A DNA stretch of 64,000 nucleotides from Belliella baltica DSM 15883 (GCF_000265405.1 NC_018010.1:2129501-2193500), one strand, 5' to 3'. Numbered from the stretch's first letter, positions 17,887 to 28,498 are shown. Notes: a model not told the origin generated them from the sequence alone. Translations and numbers: made by a program.

Positions 17887-17994
17887 TTAAGTGTTTTTAG
17901 GATTTCCCACAGAACCTTTCCCAATCAAAATCATCCCACTAGACAAAAGCACAAAAAGTGTCAAAGCGAAGACAATAGATAATTTTCTTTTCAT
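17887..17994 (-). CDS. Possible 35-residue membrane peptide
   Basis: A small ORF beginning MKRKLSIVFALTLFVLLSSG, i.e. a basic start and one hydrophobic segment, ending in NPKNT. It could be a small membrane peptide or a signal-peptide remnant. There is no recognised family and no operon partner; the call rests only on the signal-like sequence. Confidence 0.3.
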   Translation of the reverse strand: MKRKLSIVFALTLFVLLSSGMILIGKGSVGNPKNT

Positions 17995-18221
17995 TTTTGA
18001 ATTAATTAAAAGATACTTAAACAATACTCAATTCATTTTCTTTTAAGGTTAAGAATTTCCGTGATTAAAGAAATTTTATCTTTAAATTGAACAAAGATCA
18101 ACTTTGCCATATAATATTAAGGTTTTTCTTTAAAAATGGCTTATTTTGATGATATCTATTTATTGAAAGGAATTTTCCATCTAATCATTAAATCACCCAT
18201 TTAGCATGCGTGCAAAATTTT

Positions 18222-18229
18222 TATCTTTG
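18222..18229 (+). promoter_or_regulatory. Bacteroidota -7 box of the SDR gene
   Basis: TATCTTTG matches the TAnnTTTG -7 consensus and lies 19 bases before the SDR start. No convincing -33 element is seen. Confidence 0.4.
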
Positions 18230-18248
18230 AAGTCAAATTTGAATTAAA

Positions 18249-19061
18249 ATGAAATTTAAAAATAAGGTAGTTGTCATCACTGGAGCCACATCGGGAATAG
18301 GAGAAGCTTGTGCCATAGCATTTGGGAAGGAGGGTGCTCAAGTAGTAATTACAGGGAGAAGTCAACTCAAATTAGATAATTCATTGATCAAATTACAGAA
18401 AGAGGGTATAGATGCCATTGGGATTGTAGCAGATGCTGCAATAGAGGAGGACAATAGGAAAATGGCCGAAAAGGCAATCTCTCATTTTGGCAAAATCGAT
18501 ATTCTAATCAACAATGTGGGAATTTCAATGCGGGCACTTTTTCAGGATTTGGATATTGAAGTCTTCAAAAAAGTGATGGATATCAATTTCTGGGGAGCAG
18601 TGTATGCGACCAAGTATTGCTTGGAGTCGATTACGCAGCAGAAAGGAAGCATCATCGGAATTTCTTCAATCAATGGCTATCGGGGAACGCCTGCACGGAC
18701 TGCATACACAGCGAGTAAGTTTGCGATGAATGGTTTTTTTGAATCACTCAGAACAGAGTTGCTCAAAAAAGATGTACATGTACTCGTGGCCTGCCCAGGA
18801 TTTACAACATCAAATATCCGATCAAACGCTTTGCTCGCAGACGGGACACCACAAGGAGCATCACCTCGCGATGAAGCCAAAATGATGTCAGCAGAGGAAG
18901 TAGCCTCATATATTGTAGAAGCTACAGCAAAGAGAAAAAGAGAAATAGTTTTGACTACTCAGGGGAAATTGGCGGTATTTTTGAATAAATGGATTCCAGG
19001 AATCATGGATGGAGTGGTTTACAATCAAATGGCAAAAGAAAAAGATTCTCCATTTAAATAA
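18249..19061 (+). CDS. Short-chain dehydrogenase/reductase
   Basis: Classical SDR oxidoreductase, 270 residues. The Rossmann NAD(P) motif is VITGATSGIGEA near residue 10, followed by the Arg in ITGRS (suggesting NADP preference), the NNVGIS segment, and catalytic Ser (GISSING) with YTASK near residue 155. The substrate is not evident. The helicase gene begins five bases after its stop, so the two are probably co-transcribed although functionally unrelated as far as can be seen. Confidence 0.9.
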   Translation: MKFKNKVVVITGATSGIGEACAIAFGKEGAQVVITGRSQLKLDNSLIKLQKEGIDAIGIVADAAIEEDNRKMAEKAISHFGKIDILINNVGISMRALFQDLDIEVFKKVMDINFWGAVYATKYCLESITQQKGSIIGISSINGYRGTPARTAYTASKFAMNGFFESLRTELLKKDVHVLVACPGFTTSNIRSNALLADGTPQGASPRDEAKMMSAEEVASYIVEATAKRKREIVLTTQGKLAVFLNKWIPGIMDGVVYNQMAKEKDSPFK

Positions 19062-19066
19062 ATACT

Positions 19067-22000
19067 ATGATCAAAGAAACTTTTCAAGTTTACCTCAATC
19101 GCTTGACAGATCTCTCAAGCAGAAATAGATCGCTTTATCTCGCAAAGCTCTATTCCACACAAATGATAGACTTGAATAGATTGAATTTTTTACAGAATAA
19201 AGTTTCTTTCGATTACATTAGAGACCTGATTGCAGGCAGAAAATCAATCTCTTTAATCCCGATTTCTGACCCGAGAGACAAGGAAATCAATTTACTTTCT
19301 CAAAATCTCAAATCTATCCTTCATCAGATCAAATTGACCGAAGAAGAGACGGGAGAGAAAAGTCTTTATGTGGGTTATCCTTTTATAGAGGGGAAATTGA
19401 TTAATGATCAAGTTCTCAGATGTCCTTTGTTGTTTTTTCCCGTGAGCTTGTCAAAAGATGGAAATGATTGGGTCTTGCACCTAGATAAGTCTCAGCAAAT
19501 CATATTTAATAAGACATTTTTATTGGCTTATGAAAGAGCGTATGGTACACTGACAATAAGTGAGGAAGACATGCAATTGGAAGACTTTCCAACGGATGCC
19601 ACTTCTTTTTTGACAGAGCTCTATGAAATTGTGAAATCAAAATTTTCTATCAACTTCAATCAAGAGCTATATGAACAAAAGATATTAGCTTTTCCAGAAA
19701 GCAGTAAGTCTATAGATGAAAATCAGTTTGACAAAGGTGTCCTTAAATTGAGATCTTATGCAGTTTTGGGTCAGTTTTCTCAAAAATCCAGTTTTCTGAT
19801 TCAAGATTATGAAGAGCTAATTAGCCAAAATCAATATGAAAATCTTGAGGAGTTATTTGCCAAACATTTTGCTTCTGAAGAGGAGGATATGTCGATACCG
19901 AGAGAAGATCAGCTTTACAATGTATTTCCATTAGATGCAAGTCAGGAGGAGGTCGTCAAGGCGGTGAAAGCAGGACAATCTTGCGTCATCGAAGGCCCCC
20001 CAGGGACGGGAAAATCTCAGCTGATTAGTAATTTGGCAGTGGATTATATCTCAAGAGGTAAAAAGGTTTTGATAGTTTCCCAAAAGCGTGCTGCTTTAGA
20101 TGTGGTTTTTAAAAGATTAGGAGAAAAGGGTTTTGCAGCATTTTTGGCTTTGGTTCATGACTTTAGGGCAGATAAAAAATCACTTTTTGAAAAGATTCAA
20201 AAACAAATCAATTCTATCGAGCAATATCAAGAACTGAATCGGGGAATCAATGCCATTCAACTGGAAAGGCAATTCTCTCAATTGTCTCGGACGATAGATA
20301 TGCATTTAGATTATTTTGATGAATTCAAAAAAGGGCTTTTCAATACCGAAGAATGTGGCATTCCTATTAAGCAACTTTACATGACGTCCAAGTTGGGTGA
20401 GGAAGAGGTGGACTTGACGCAGTATTACAAGAAATTTCATTGGGATAGTGTTGCTGAATTTTTGAGAAATTTCAAAGAATATGAAACCTATTACAAAAAG
20501 TATCAAAACGCAAAGTCTTTTTGGCTTCATAGGGTGGATTTTAGCAGTTTTGGAGTTTCTGCTTCACAACGGATGAAGGAAACTTTACAGGAAATTGATC
20601 AAATAAAAAGCTCCTTTGAAGATACTTTTCAGGGGCTTGAAGGACTTGATTCTACTTATCTTTATTCACTTTTTGAGCAAAAAGAAAAGTTAAAGAGTCT
20701 TAAACACCATTTACATTTAAATGATGCGCAGCTTGTTTTCGATCGAATAAAGCCTTTCCAAAGTGATGAATTTGATTTACTGTGGCTGGAAAACAAATTT
20801 GATGCAGTGAAGTCATTGCTTTCAGAAGAGGGAGTCGCTTGGGATATAGAAGATGATGATGTCCAAGAAGTTCTTTCCATACTTCTAGAATACATTAAGA
20901 CTAAGAGTAATTGGTTAGGAGGAGTTGACCGTCTAATAAATAAGAAAAAGTTTGGAAGAGTCCAAGAAGTGTTGGCTTCTAATAAACTTTCTGATAATGC
21001 TCATGATCTAGATTTGTTGGTCAAAAAGCTTGAAAACAGATTGAATCTTAATCATCAATACACGCTTCTATCTCAAAAAGATTGGCTCAAACTACCAATT
21101 AAACCTTTTGATTTTTCAAGATTCAATCATGCTGCTTCCATTCATCTCGAAGCTATTCAAGCGCGCAAATTGATTGATGACTTGGACGGGTTTGCGGATT
21201 TGATTTTGGGTGAAAGAAAGTCAGCCAAAGAGATTTTAGACTTGTTAGAAGGTTTTGAAAAGTTCAATTTAATTCTTTCAGAAAAAATAGATACATGGAA
21301 CATTTATCTCAGTAAGATTCAAATCCAACATTTGATTTCACATGCTCCTGGTGAGTCATTTTTAGAGCAAAAAGAACAGATTCCTTTTGTTTTCGATGAA
21401 TTGGTGGCTTTTGATAAGTTGAGAAAACGATTGACTTCTGAAGAAATTCATGTAATGGAAAAGTTGCTCGATGAATTCCCAAACTATGATTATGGTCAGT
21501 TAAGTTATTTGTTTTTGATTGGCTTGAGCAATGCCTGGATTGATCATATTGAGGCAAAATATCCTGTTTTGAGAGAAGTGAGTACGGCCAAATTCCTGAA
21601 TGCGCAAGAGGAATTAATGAAAGCTGTGGTGGAAAAATGGGAGCTTTCTCAGTACATTTCTGAGTTGAGAGTAAGGGAGTTTACTTTCAAAAATTTGGAA
21701 TTTAATAGGTTAAATAATCTTGTTACCTACAGAGAGCTTTTGCATCAAGTCAGCAAGAAAAGAAGGCTTTGGACGATCAAAAAGCTGATAGAGAACTTTG
21801 AGGAGGAGATTTTTAAGTTGATGCCATGTTGGTTGGTTTCTCCAGAAACTGTTTCAGCATTATTTCCCATGAAGCAGAATTTTGACCTTGTTATTTTTGA
21901 CGAATCTTCGCAATGTTATGTTGAGCGTGGTATTCCTGCGATGCTTCGGGGGAAGCAGGTGGTGGTAGCTGGTGATTCGAAGCAGCTACAACCTTTTGAT

Positions 22001-23011
22001 TTATATCAGGTAAGAATGGATTCTGAAGAGGAGGGATTGGAAGTTGAAACAGATTCATTATTGGACTTGGCTTCCGGGTTTTTCAAAAAGTTTTGGTTGA
22101 AGGGGCATTACAGGAGTGCACAAAAATCTTTGATCCAATTTTCGAATAAGCATTTTTACGAAAACAAACTTGAGATGTTGACAGATAGAAATCTCGCAAA
22201 TCTTCAGCAAATCCCGTTTGAGTTAATTTCTATAGATGGAGTGTGGGAAAAGCAAACAAATCTTTTGGAGGCAAAAGCAGTTGTCGAAACGGTAAAGCGA
22301 ATTCAGAAATCAGAACCTGAATTTAGCATAGGGATCATTTCATTTAATTATTTTCAAATGGAATTGATCAATCAACTTTTAGAAGAAGATGAAAAGATTT
22401 TTTTGGAAAAAGTGTCTGTGAAAAATATTGAGAATGTCCAAGGAGATGAATTTGACTGGGTGATCTTTTCAATAGGTTATGCAAAGAATAAATCAGGAAA
22501 GTTAATTGCAAATTTTGGCCTTTTATCAAAAAATGGTGGCGAAAATAGGCTTAACGTAGCTATGACAAGAGCTAAGAAGAGAATAAGTCTTGTCACAAGT
22601 ATAACTTCAAGGGATCTCAGTAAATTAAAGCTAGTTAATTCGGGAATAGAAATGCTTCAAGCTTATTTAAGCTTTGTGGAGAGTCAAGTAAATGGGGAAA
22701 TGGAAAATACTGAAGTTCATAATCCACATGGATTTTTGGCTAGCTGGTCACTGAAAAGCAGGCTTGTGGCCCAAAATGATGATTTTGAATTGTCACCAAT
22801 ATCCAATTCTGCTTGGTTAGATTTGGTGGTAAAGAATAAGGAAGAAGGTTTTGTTGAAGCAATTTTTACAGATGATCAGCGACTGTATGATGCTTCAAGT
22901 GCAAAAGAAGCCTTTGTGTATCATCCACTTCAACTCAAGCAAAAATCATGGCCTTACCATTTTTATTTTAGCAGACAATATTGGATGGGGAAAGATATTT
23001 TCGAAAAATAA
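19067..23011 (+). CDS. Large SF1 (Upf1/Dna2-type) helicase-like ATPase
   Basis: A 1314-residue protein. The N-terminus (YLNRLTDLSSRNRSLYL) resembles the DUF4011-type start of large SF1 helicases. Walker A GPPGTGKSQLISNLA is near residue 310, followed by a roughly 600-residue insertion, then Walker B LVIFDESSQCYVE, motif III VVVAGDSKQLQPFD and the C-terminal motifs VQGDEFDWVIFS and RLNVAMTRAKKR. This is a complete helicase core of the AAA_11/AAA_12 type. Homologues occur both in housekeeping and defence settings; the core-genome neighbours here give no defence hint. A terminator follows. Confidence 0.88.
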   Translation: MIKETFQVYLNRLTDLSSRNRSLYLAKLYSTQMIDLNRLNFLQNKVSFDYIRDLIAGRKSISLIPISDPRDKEINLLSQNLKSILHQIKLTEEETGEKSLYVGYPFIEGKLINDQVLRCPLLFFPVSLSKDGNDWVLHLDKSQQIIFNKTFLLAYERAYGTLTISEEDMQLEDFPTDATSFLTELYEIVKSKFSINFNQELYEQKILAFPESSKSIDENQFDKGVLKLRSYAVLGQFSQKSSFLIQDYEELISQNQYENLEELFAKHFASEEEDMSIPREDQLYNVFPLDASQEEVVKAVKAGQSCVIEGPPGTGKSQLISNLAVDYISRGKKVLIVSQKRAALDVVFKRLGEKGFAAFLALVHDFRADKKSLFEKIQKQINSIEQYQELNRGINAIQLERQFSQLSRTIDMHLDYFDEFKKGLFNTEECGIPIKQLYMTSKLGEEEVDLTQYYKKFHWDSVAEFLRNFKEYETYYKKYQNAKSFWLHRVDFSSFGVSASQRMKETLQEIDQIKSSFEDTFQGLEGLDSTYLYSLFEQKEKLKSLKHHLHLNDAQLVFDRIKPFQSDEFDLLWLENKFDAVKSLLSEEGVAWDIEDDDVQEVLSILLEYIKTKSNWLGGVDRLINKKKFGRVQEVLASNKLSDNAHDLDLLVKKLENRLNLNHQYTLLSQKDWLKLPIKPFDFSRFNHAASIHLEAIQARKLIDDLDGFADLILGERKSAKEILDLLEGFEKFNLILSEKIDTWNIYLSKIQIQHLISHAPGESFLEQKEQIPFVFDELVAFDKLRKRLTSEEIHVMEKLLDEFPNYDYGQLSYLFLIGLSNAWIDHIEAKYPVLREVSTAKFLNAQEELMKAVVEKWELSQYISELRVREFTFKNLEFNRLNNLVTYRELLHQVSKKRRLWTIKKLIENFEEEIFKLMPCWLVSPETVSALFPMKQNFDLVIFDESSQCYVERGIPAMLRGKQVVVAGDSKQLQPFDLYQVRMDSEEEGLEVETDSLLDLASGFFKKFWLKGHYRSAQKSLIQFSNKHFYENKLEMLTDRNLANLQQIPFELISIDGVWEKQTNLLEAKAVVETVKRIQKSEPEFSIGIISFNYFQMELINQLLEEDEKIFLEKVSVKNIENVQGDEFDWVIFSIGYAKNKSGKLIANFGLLSKNGGENRLNVAMTRAKKRISLVTSITSRDLSKLKLVNSGIEMLQAYLSFVESQVNGEMENTEVHNPHGFLASWSLKSRLVAQNDDFELSPISNSAWLDLVVKNKEEGFVEAIFTDDQRLYDASSAKEAFVYHPLQLKQKSWPYHFYFSRQYWMGKDIFEK

Positions 23012-23040
23012 AAAGGCTAAGAATTTTTTCTCAGCCTTTT
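23011..23040. terminator. Bidirectional terminator
   Basis: AAAAGGCTAAGA and TCTCAGCCTTTT arms around a T-rich loop, between the convergent helicase and gldH genes. Confidence 0.8.
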
Positions 23041-23049
23041 CATTTTTAA

Positions 23050-23508
23050 TTATTCCTTCACTTGTTTAATTCCTAATGCTTCTAGGCCATCCAGTTCTTC
23101 GACGCGCATATATTGTACAAATTGGACTCTTGAATATGCTTCTTTGCTGAGGATTGGTAAAGTGTCAATTTTTGTGAATGTACTACCAAACCCATCACCC
23201 AAAGGTTTTCCACCTTGACTATCAAAGAGTGGGATATTTACTAATTGTGATTCTATTTGATTTCCTAGACTATCTGATAGAATGTACTTCACATAAAGAT
23301 TCCTATACCCATAATCTGTGTTAAACTTGATGCTAATCAAAGTATGTGAATGAGATTTAATCTCTGGAATCTCGAAAGTCACTGTGTCAATGATGTTCCA
23401 TTGTTGTGTTTCGAAACCTGAATAGGATTCAAAAACTCGATTGCCATCACAAGAAATCATCCAAAGTGATAACAAAATAAAAGCACTATGAAATATTTTC
23501 TTAGGCAT
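23050..23508 (-). CDS. gldH: Gliding motility lipoprotein GldH
   Basis: Lipoprotein associated with the type IX secretion/gliding machinery of Bacteroidota. The 152-residue protein has a signal peptide with lipobox LWMISC and the family-like segments VFESYSGFETQQWN and the YMR/RVQFVQYMRVEELDGL end. The ATG at 23508 overlaps the ricT stop by eight bases; an in-frame ATG at 23526 is inside ricT and less likely. The pairing of gldH with a RicT/PSP1 gene is usual in the phylum. Confidence 0.85.
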   Translation of the reverse strand: MPKKIFHSAFILLSLWMISCDGNRVFESYSGFETQQWNIIDTVTFEIPEIKSHSHTLISIKFNTDYGYRNLYVKYILSDSLGNQIESQLVNIPLFDSQGGKPLGDGFGSTFTKIDTLPILSKEAYSRVQFVQYMRVEELDGLEALGIKQVKE

Positions 23509-24964
23509 TTTGATCTCCCTTATCATTTTGATTCCCTTTATTCCGAGGAGGGAATCTTTTCTTTTTAGGCCTATTTTCTTGCGGCTTTTTATCTTCGGAT
23601 CCAGATGAATTGGTAATTGGATTTACTCTTGCTTTCGGAAGATTTGGTTTGGATAAGTTATCAGAATCATTTCCGTTTTGCGCCTTTGGATTCGGGTTCT
23701 TTCGTGCAGGTTTACTGTTTCGATTTCTATTTCTGTCACGATTACCTTCTCTTGGTTCCGATTTTGCACCAGTCCTATTTGTGATTGGGTTTGATCCAGC
23801 AGGTTTTTGAAGATTTTGTCCTTCATTGTTAGACTGGTTTCCGTCTGCGTTTCTAGGCTTTTTCTTTTTTTTCTTTTTCTTAGAATTGGAACTGAATTTT
23901 TTATCTAATGCTTCTAACTCCATATTAGATTGGCTGATTTTGTCTTCAGCATCTTTAGCATGGTCATTTTGCAGATCAAATGGCTTGATATCTTTAGCAT
24001 TGAGTGCTTGTATTTCCTTAACCCGTTCACAAGTGATGGAAAACCAGTTGTTCTCATTGTTGTAGCTGAACCACATCAATTTTCTAAAAATATCTGTTTT
24101 TTGTAACCGTGCTGGCCCAGCTTCGGTCAATAGTGCTTTTTCTACATTTGGAATATCTTCCAACGCAGCCATATAAGTATCTAATTCATAATTTAGACAG
24201 CATTTTAATCTCCCACATTGACCAGAAAGTTTTGTAGGATTAAGAGATAGGTTTTGATATCTCGCCGCAGAGGTACTTACGCTTTTGAAATCATGGATCC
24301 AGGTAGAACAGCAAAGTTCTCTACCGCAAACACCAATTCCACCTAATCGTCCAGCTTCTTGTCTCAAACTAATCTGACGCATCTCGACTCTTATCTTGAA
24401 TTCAGAAGCCAACAATTTGATCAATTCTCTAAAATCAACCCTGTCTTCAGCTGAGTAGAAAAATGTTGCCTTAGAATTGTCTGCTTGAAATTCCACATCA
24501 GACAATTTCATTTTCAAATTGAGCTCATCAATTATTTGTTTGGTGCGATAAATAGTTGGAACCTCTCTATTTTTAGCTTCTTCCCATTTTTCTATATCTT
24601 TTTGATTAGCGACCCTGTAGATTCTTAGAATGTTATCATCATCTCTGATTTTCCTTTTTTGCATCTGGAGTCTTACTAACTCACCTTGCAAAGAAACCCA
24701 TCCGATATGGTGTCCATTAGGAACATCTACGACGATAGGATCGCCAGTCGTGAGGTGGAGATGATCTACATTTCGATAGTATTCTTTTCTACCACCTTTG
24801 AATTTTACTTCTACTATATCAAATTTATCGACTACTGGAATTCCCATGTGAGAAAGCCAGTCGAAAGCGTTCATTTTATTACAATCGCTCGTACCACAAG
24901 TGCCGTTGTTTTGGCATCCTCCACTTGATCCAGTGGTGGTAGAGCAGCTACTACATCCTGCCAT
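23501..24964 (-). CDS. ricT: PSP1/RicT-domain protein with basic disordered tail
   Basis: Homologue of RicT (YaaT), which with RicA and RicF influences RNA maturation in Firmicutes. The 487-residue protein starts with a Cys-rich stretch (GCSSCSTT, GCQNNGTCG) and carries the PSP1 domain from about residue 45 to 310, with the CGRELCCS and CGRLKCCLNYE cysteine motifs. The last 150 residues are low-complexity, rich in Lys, Asn, Arg and Pro, with a run of nine Lys. The role in Bacteroidota is not established. Head of a gene series with gldH downstream. Confidence 0.9.
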   Translation of the reverse strand: MAGCSSCSTTTGSSGGCQNNGTCGTSDCNKMNAFDWLSHMGIPVVDKFDIVEVKFKGGRKEYYRNVDHLHLTTGDPIVVDVPNGHHIGWVSLQGELVRLQMQKRKIRDDDNILRIYRVANQKDIEKWEEAKNREVPTIYRTKQIIDELNLKMKLSDVEFQADNSKATFFYSAEDRVDFRELIKLLASEFKIRVEMRQISLRQEAGRLGGIGVCGRELCCSTWIHDFKSVSTSAARYQNLSLNPTKLSGQCGRLKCCLNYELDTYMAALEDIPNVEKALLTEAGPARLQKTDIFRKLMWFSYNNENNWFSITCERVKEIQALNAKDIKPFDLQNDHAKDAEDKISQSNMELEALDKKFSSNSKKKKKKKKPRNADGNQSNNEGQNLQKPAGSNPITNRTGAKSEPREGNRDRNRNRNSKPARKNPNPKAQNGNDSDNLSKPNLPKARVNPITNSSGSEDKKPQENRPKKKRFPPRNKGNQNDKGDQNA

Positions 24965-25006
24965 ATTTATATCAAAAGGGAGTTTTTACTCCTCGTTAGT
25001 TTGGGA

Positions 25007-26305
25007 TTATTTTTTGAGTTTTAGAATATCTTGACCAATATCCTTTCGGAAATATAAGTCATCCCAACAGATTTCTGCAACATTTTTATATGCGTTTTGG
25101 AGAGCAAACTCTATGTTTGATCCAATTCCAGTAATGGCCATTACTCGGCCACCATTTGTGAGAAATTCCCCTTCAGAGCCAATTTTTGTTCCTGCATGAA
25201 ATACTAAAGCAGTATTGTCTTTTCCAGCATTTTCTAAGCCTATAATTTTATCGTCTTTTCGATATGCTTCAGGGTATCCACCTGCCACTAATACAACAGT
25301 AGTGGTAGTAAATGTCTCCAATTCGATTTTGTATTGGTCTAATTGCATGGTGCCCATCGCATGGAGTAAATCTACAAAATCACTTTTAATTCTTGGGAGC
25401 ACGGCTTGGGTTTCTGGATCGCCCATTCGTACGTTATATTCTATCACATAAGGATCTCCTCCAATATTCATCAATCCGATGAATAAGAACCCTGTATATT
25501 TTATATTTTCTTTTTCTAAACCTTTTACTGTGGGAATTACAACACGTTCTTCGACTTTTCTCATAAAGTCAGCATCTGCAAATGGAACTGGGCTTACTGC
25601 TCCCATTCCACCAGTATTCAATCCACTGTCGCCTTCACCAATTCTTTTGTAATCCTTTGCTTCTGGAAGGATTTTATAGTTTTTGCCATCAGTAGCTACG
25701 AAAACTGAGAGTTCTATTCCATCCAAAAATTGCTCAATCACCACTTTTGAAGAGGCTTCTCCAAACATATTGTCAATAAGCATTTGTTTCAGCGAGTCTT
25801 TCGCTTCTTGGTGACTTTGACAAATCAATACACCTTTTCCTGCCGCTAATCCATCAGCTTTAAGGACAACCGGAATGCTTTGCTGATCGATAAATTGATA
25901 AGCATCTTTTAAGGTCTCTTTTGTAAATGTTGCTGAAGCTGCAGTAGGGATATTGTTGCGCTCCATGAATTGTTTAGAAAAATCTTTTGACCCCTCTAAC
26001 CTAGCACCTTCTTCACTTGGACCAATGATCGGAATTGAAGAAAGGTTAGGATTTGATTTGAAAAAATCCACGATTCCTTTCACCAAAGGTTCCTCAGGTC
26101 CGACTACTACCATTTGGATGTTGTTTTCTAAGACAAAATCAGAGATAGCAGGGAAATCAGTAATTGATAAAGAAACGTTTTTAGCAATTTGTGAAGTCCC
26201 AGCATTTCCAGGTGCTACAAAAAGTTGAGAACATTTTTGACTATTTATAATTTTCCAAGCAAAGGCATGCTCTCTGCCTCCGCTTCCTAATAATAATATA
26301 TTCAT
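25007..26305 (-). CDS. purD: Phosphoribosylamine-glycine ligase
   Basis: Second step of purine synthesis: joins glycine to phosphoribosylamine with ATP. The 432-residue protein shows the N-terminal ILLLGSGGREHAFAWK, the GPEEPLVKGI segment, the ATP-grasp region VVLKADGLAAGKGVLIC, and the catalytic EYNVRMGDPETQAVLP. Full length. It sits between recQ upstream (15 bases) and ricT downstream on the minus strand, so the four genes recQ-purD-ricT-gldH may be co-transcribed. Confidence 0.97.
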   Translation of the reverse strand: MNILLLGSGGREHAFAWKIINSQKCSQLFVAPGNAGTSQIAKNVSLSITDFPAISDFVLENNIQMVVVGPEEPLVKGIVDFFKSNPNLSSIPIIGPSEEGARLEGSKDFSKQFMERNNIPTAASATFTKETLKDAYQFIDQQSIPVVLKADGLAAGKGVLICQSHQEAKDSLKQMLIDNMFGEASSKVVIEQFLDGIELSVFVATDGKNYKILPEAKDYKRIGEGDSGLNTGGMGAVSPVPFADADFMRKVEERVVIPTVKGLEKENIKYTGFLFIGLMNIGGDPYVIEYNVRMGDPETQAVLPRIKSDFVDLLHAMGTMQLDQYKIELETFTTTTVVLVAGGYPEAYRKDDKIIGLENAGKDNTALVFHAGTKIGSEGEFLTNGGRVMAITGIGSNIEFALQNAYKNVAEICWDDLYFRKDIGQDILKLKK

Positions 26306-26320
26306 TGAGTGAATTCTAGT

Positions 26321-28498
26321 TTAGTTGGCGTGTTCTGAGATGAATTTGACACGATAGACACGAATTTCTTCTTCCGCAAAATCTTCGTCTTCCAATTCTT
26401 CAAGCGCAGCCTTAATATTGTCTGTTTCAGCAGTCATGAAATAATCGTGAAGTGTTTCTTCTCGCTCTTCATCCATGATGTTTTCAATATAATAATTGAT
26501 ATTCAGCTTAGTACCACTGTATATTATCTGTTCAATCTCTTGGAGCAATTCCCCCATAGAAATATTCAGATTATCAGCAATTTCATCCAGATTTATTTTT
26601 CTATCAACCTGCTGAATGATAGAGATTTTTACTTTTGATCTGTTTCCAGCTGTTTTGACGACTACATCTGAAGCCGTCATGATGTCGTTTTCTTCGACGT
26701 AGTTTTCTATAAGTTTTAGAAAAGACGAACCAAATTTAGTGACTTTTCCCATACCGACACCATTAATTTGCGCCAATTCCTCACGGGTAGTTGGATAGAC
26801 CGTAGCCATTTCTTCCAGTGAAGGGTCCTGAAAAATAACATAAGGAGGTAAGCCTTTTGACTTTGCTACTTTTTTCCGTTCTAACTTTAAAAGTTCAAAG
26901 AGTTTTTCATCATAAGCTTTTCCGCCAAGGGAAATATCTTCAGTTGAATCATTTACAAGCATTTGCTCAAAGTCGTGATCTTTGCTGATCATGACTGAAT
27001 ATGGATTTTTTATGAAATCTAAGCCTTTTTGAGTCACTTTGATGACTCCATAATTTTCAATGTCTTTTTCAAGAAAATTGTTTATCATGGCTTGTCTGAC
27101 TACTGTCTTCCAAAGTCTCTCGTCTTCGTCCTTACCGATTCCAAATACTGAAAGCTTGTCGTGGCCATAACTTTTCATGTAGTCGTTTTGCTCTCCTCGG
27201 ATAACTTTCACGATATGTTCTACATTGAATCTATTGTTGGTCTCTTTTACAGCTTCGATTGCTGTAACCAAGAAATTTTGACCTTCAAACTTCTCTGTTG
27301 GGTGCTTACAATTGTCACAGAATCCACAATCTTTCTCCATATATTCTCCAAAATAGTGGAGTAGAGTTTTTCTCCTGCAAATTGAACTTTCTGCATAAGC
27401 AGCCATTTCTTGAAGTAGAATTTTGGCGTTTTCACGTTCAGTGACTGGTTTATCTTTGTTGAATTTATCAAGTTTGATGATGTCATCATATTTGTAAAAC
27501 ATCAAACAATGCCCTTCTAGACCATCTCGCCCAGCTCGCCCAGTTTCTTGATAGTAGCCTTCCAGTGATTTTGGTACATCATAGTGAATGACATACCTTA
27601 CATCAGGTTTATCAATTCCCATTCCGAAGGCGATAGTGGCTACGATGACATCAAGTTCTTCATTTAGAAAGTCGTCTTGGTTTTTGATTCTCACATTTTG
27701 ATCTAATCCAGCGTGATATGGTGCTGCATTGATGCCATTTACTTTGAGTAGGGAAGCTATTTCTTCGACTTTTTTTCGACTTAAGCAATAAATAATTCCT
27801 GATTTGCCTTTTTGGCCTTTGATGTATTTGATGATTTGCTTTTTGGTCTCATTTTTTATCTTCGGCCGAACTTCATAATAGAGATTTGTCCTGTTGAAAG
27901 AAGACTTGAACAGATCAGCTTCTTCCATTTGTAAGTTTCTCTGAATGTCCTGTTGTACTTTTGGCGTAGCTGTAGCGGTCAAGGCTATAATAGGTAACTT
28001 TTCGCCAATTTGAGCAATTATTGATTTTATCCTTCTGTATTCAGGTCTGAAGTCATGCCCCCATTCTGATATACAATGTGCTTCATCTATAGCTACAAAA
28101 CTGATATTTGCTTCCTTTAGGAACTTGACATTTTCTTCTTTGGTCAAGGACTCTGGCGCCACATAAAGCAACTTAGTATTTCCCGCCAATACCTCTTTTT
28201 TAACTTTATTAGTTTCAGATTTATTTAAAGTTGAATTCAAGAAATAAGCATTAATGCCAAAGGCATTGAGTTGATCTACTTGATTTTTCATCAAAGCGAT
28301 TAGAGGCGAAATGACTACTGCTGTGCCATTTTTGATAACAGCGGGAAGTTGATAGCATAGTGATTTTCCCGCCCCTGTAGGCATGATTACAAAGGTATTG
28401 CTTCCACCTAAAATGTTGTCAACGATGGCTTCTTGGTTCCCTCGGAACTGGCTGAAGCCAAATATTTCTTTGAGATTTTCTTTTACTGTTTGATCCAC
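26321..28498 (-). CDS. recQ: ATP-dependent DNA helicase RecQ
   Basis: 3'-5' DNA helicase of recombination and repair. The 725-residue protein has motif 0 and Walker A (PTGAGKSLCYQLPA), the DEAH box and RecQ loop (AIDEAHCISEWGHDFRPEY), motif VI QETGRAGRDG, the zinc site (CRRKTLLHYFGE and CGFCDNC), a winged helix, and an HRDC domain around residues 525-600. The C-terminal 100 residues are an extra acidic extension common in Bacteroidota RecQ. First gene of the minus-strand group. Confidence 0.96.
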   Translation of the reverse strand: MDQTVKENLKEIFGFSQFRGNQEAIVDNILGGSNTFVIMPTGAGKSLCYQLPAVIKNGTAVVISPLIALMKNQVDQLNAFGINAYFLNSTLNKSETNKVKKEVLAGNTKLLYVAPESLTKEENVKFLKEANISFVAIDEAHCISEWGHDFRPEYRRIKSIIAQIGEKLPIIALTATATPKVQQDIQRNLQMEEADLFKSSFNRTNLYYEVRPKIKNETKKQIIKYIKGQKGKSGIIYCLSRKKVEEIASLLKVNGINAAPYHAGLDQNVRIKNQDDFLNEELDVIVATIAFGMGIDKPDVRYVIHYDVPKSLEGYYQETGRAGRDGLEGHCLMFYKYDDIIKLDKFNKDKPVTERENAKILLQEMAAYAESSICRRKTLLHYFGEYMEKDCGFCDNCKHPTEKFEGQNFLVTAIEAVKETNNRFNVEHIVKVIRGEQNDYMKSYGHDKLSVFGIGKDEDERLWKTVVRQAMINNFLEKDIENYGVIKVTQKGLDFIKNPYSVMISKDHDFEQMLVNDSTEDISLGGKAYDEKLFELLKLERKKVAKSKGLPPYVIFQDPSLEEMATVYPTTREELAQINGVGMGKVTKFGSSFLKLIENYVEENDIMTASDVVVKTAGNRSKVKISIIQQVDRKINLDEIADNLNISMGELLQEIEQIIYSGTKLNINYYIENIMDEEREETLHDYFMTAETDNIKAALEELEDEDFAEEEIRVYRVKFISEHAN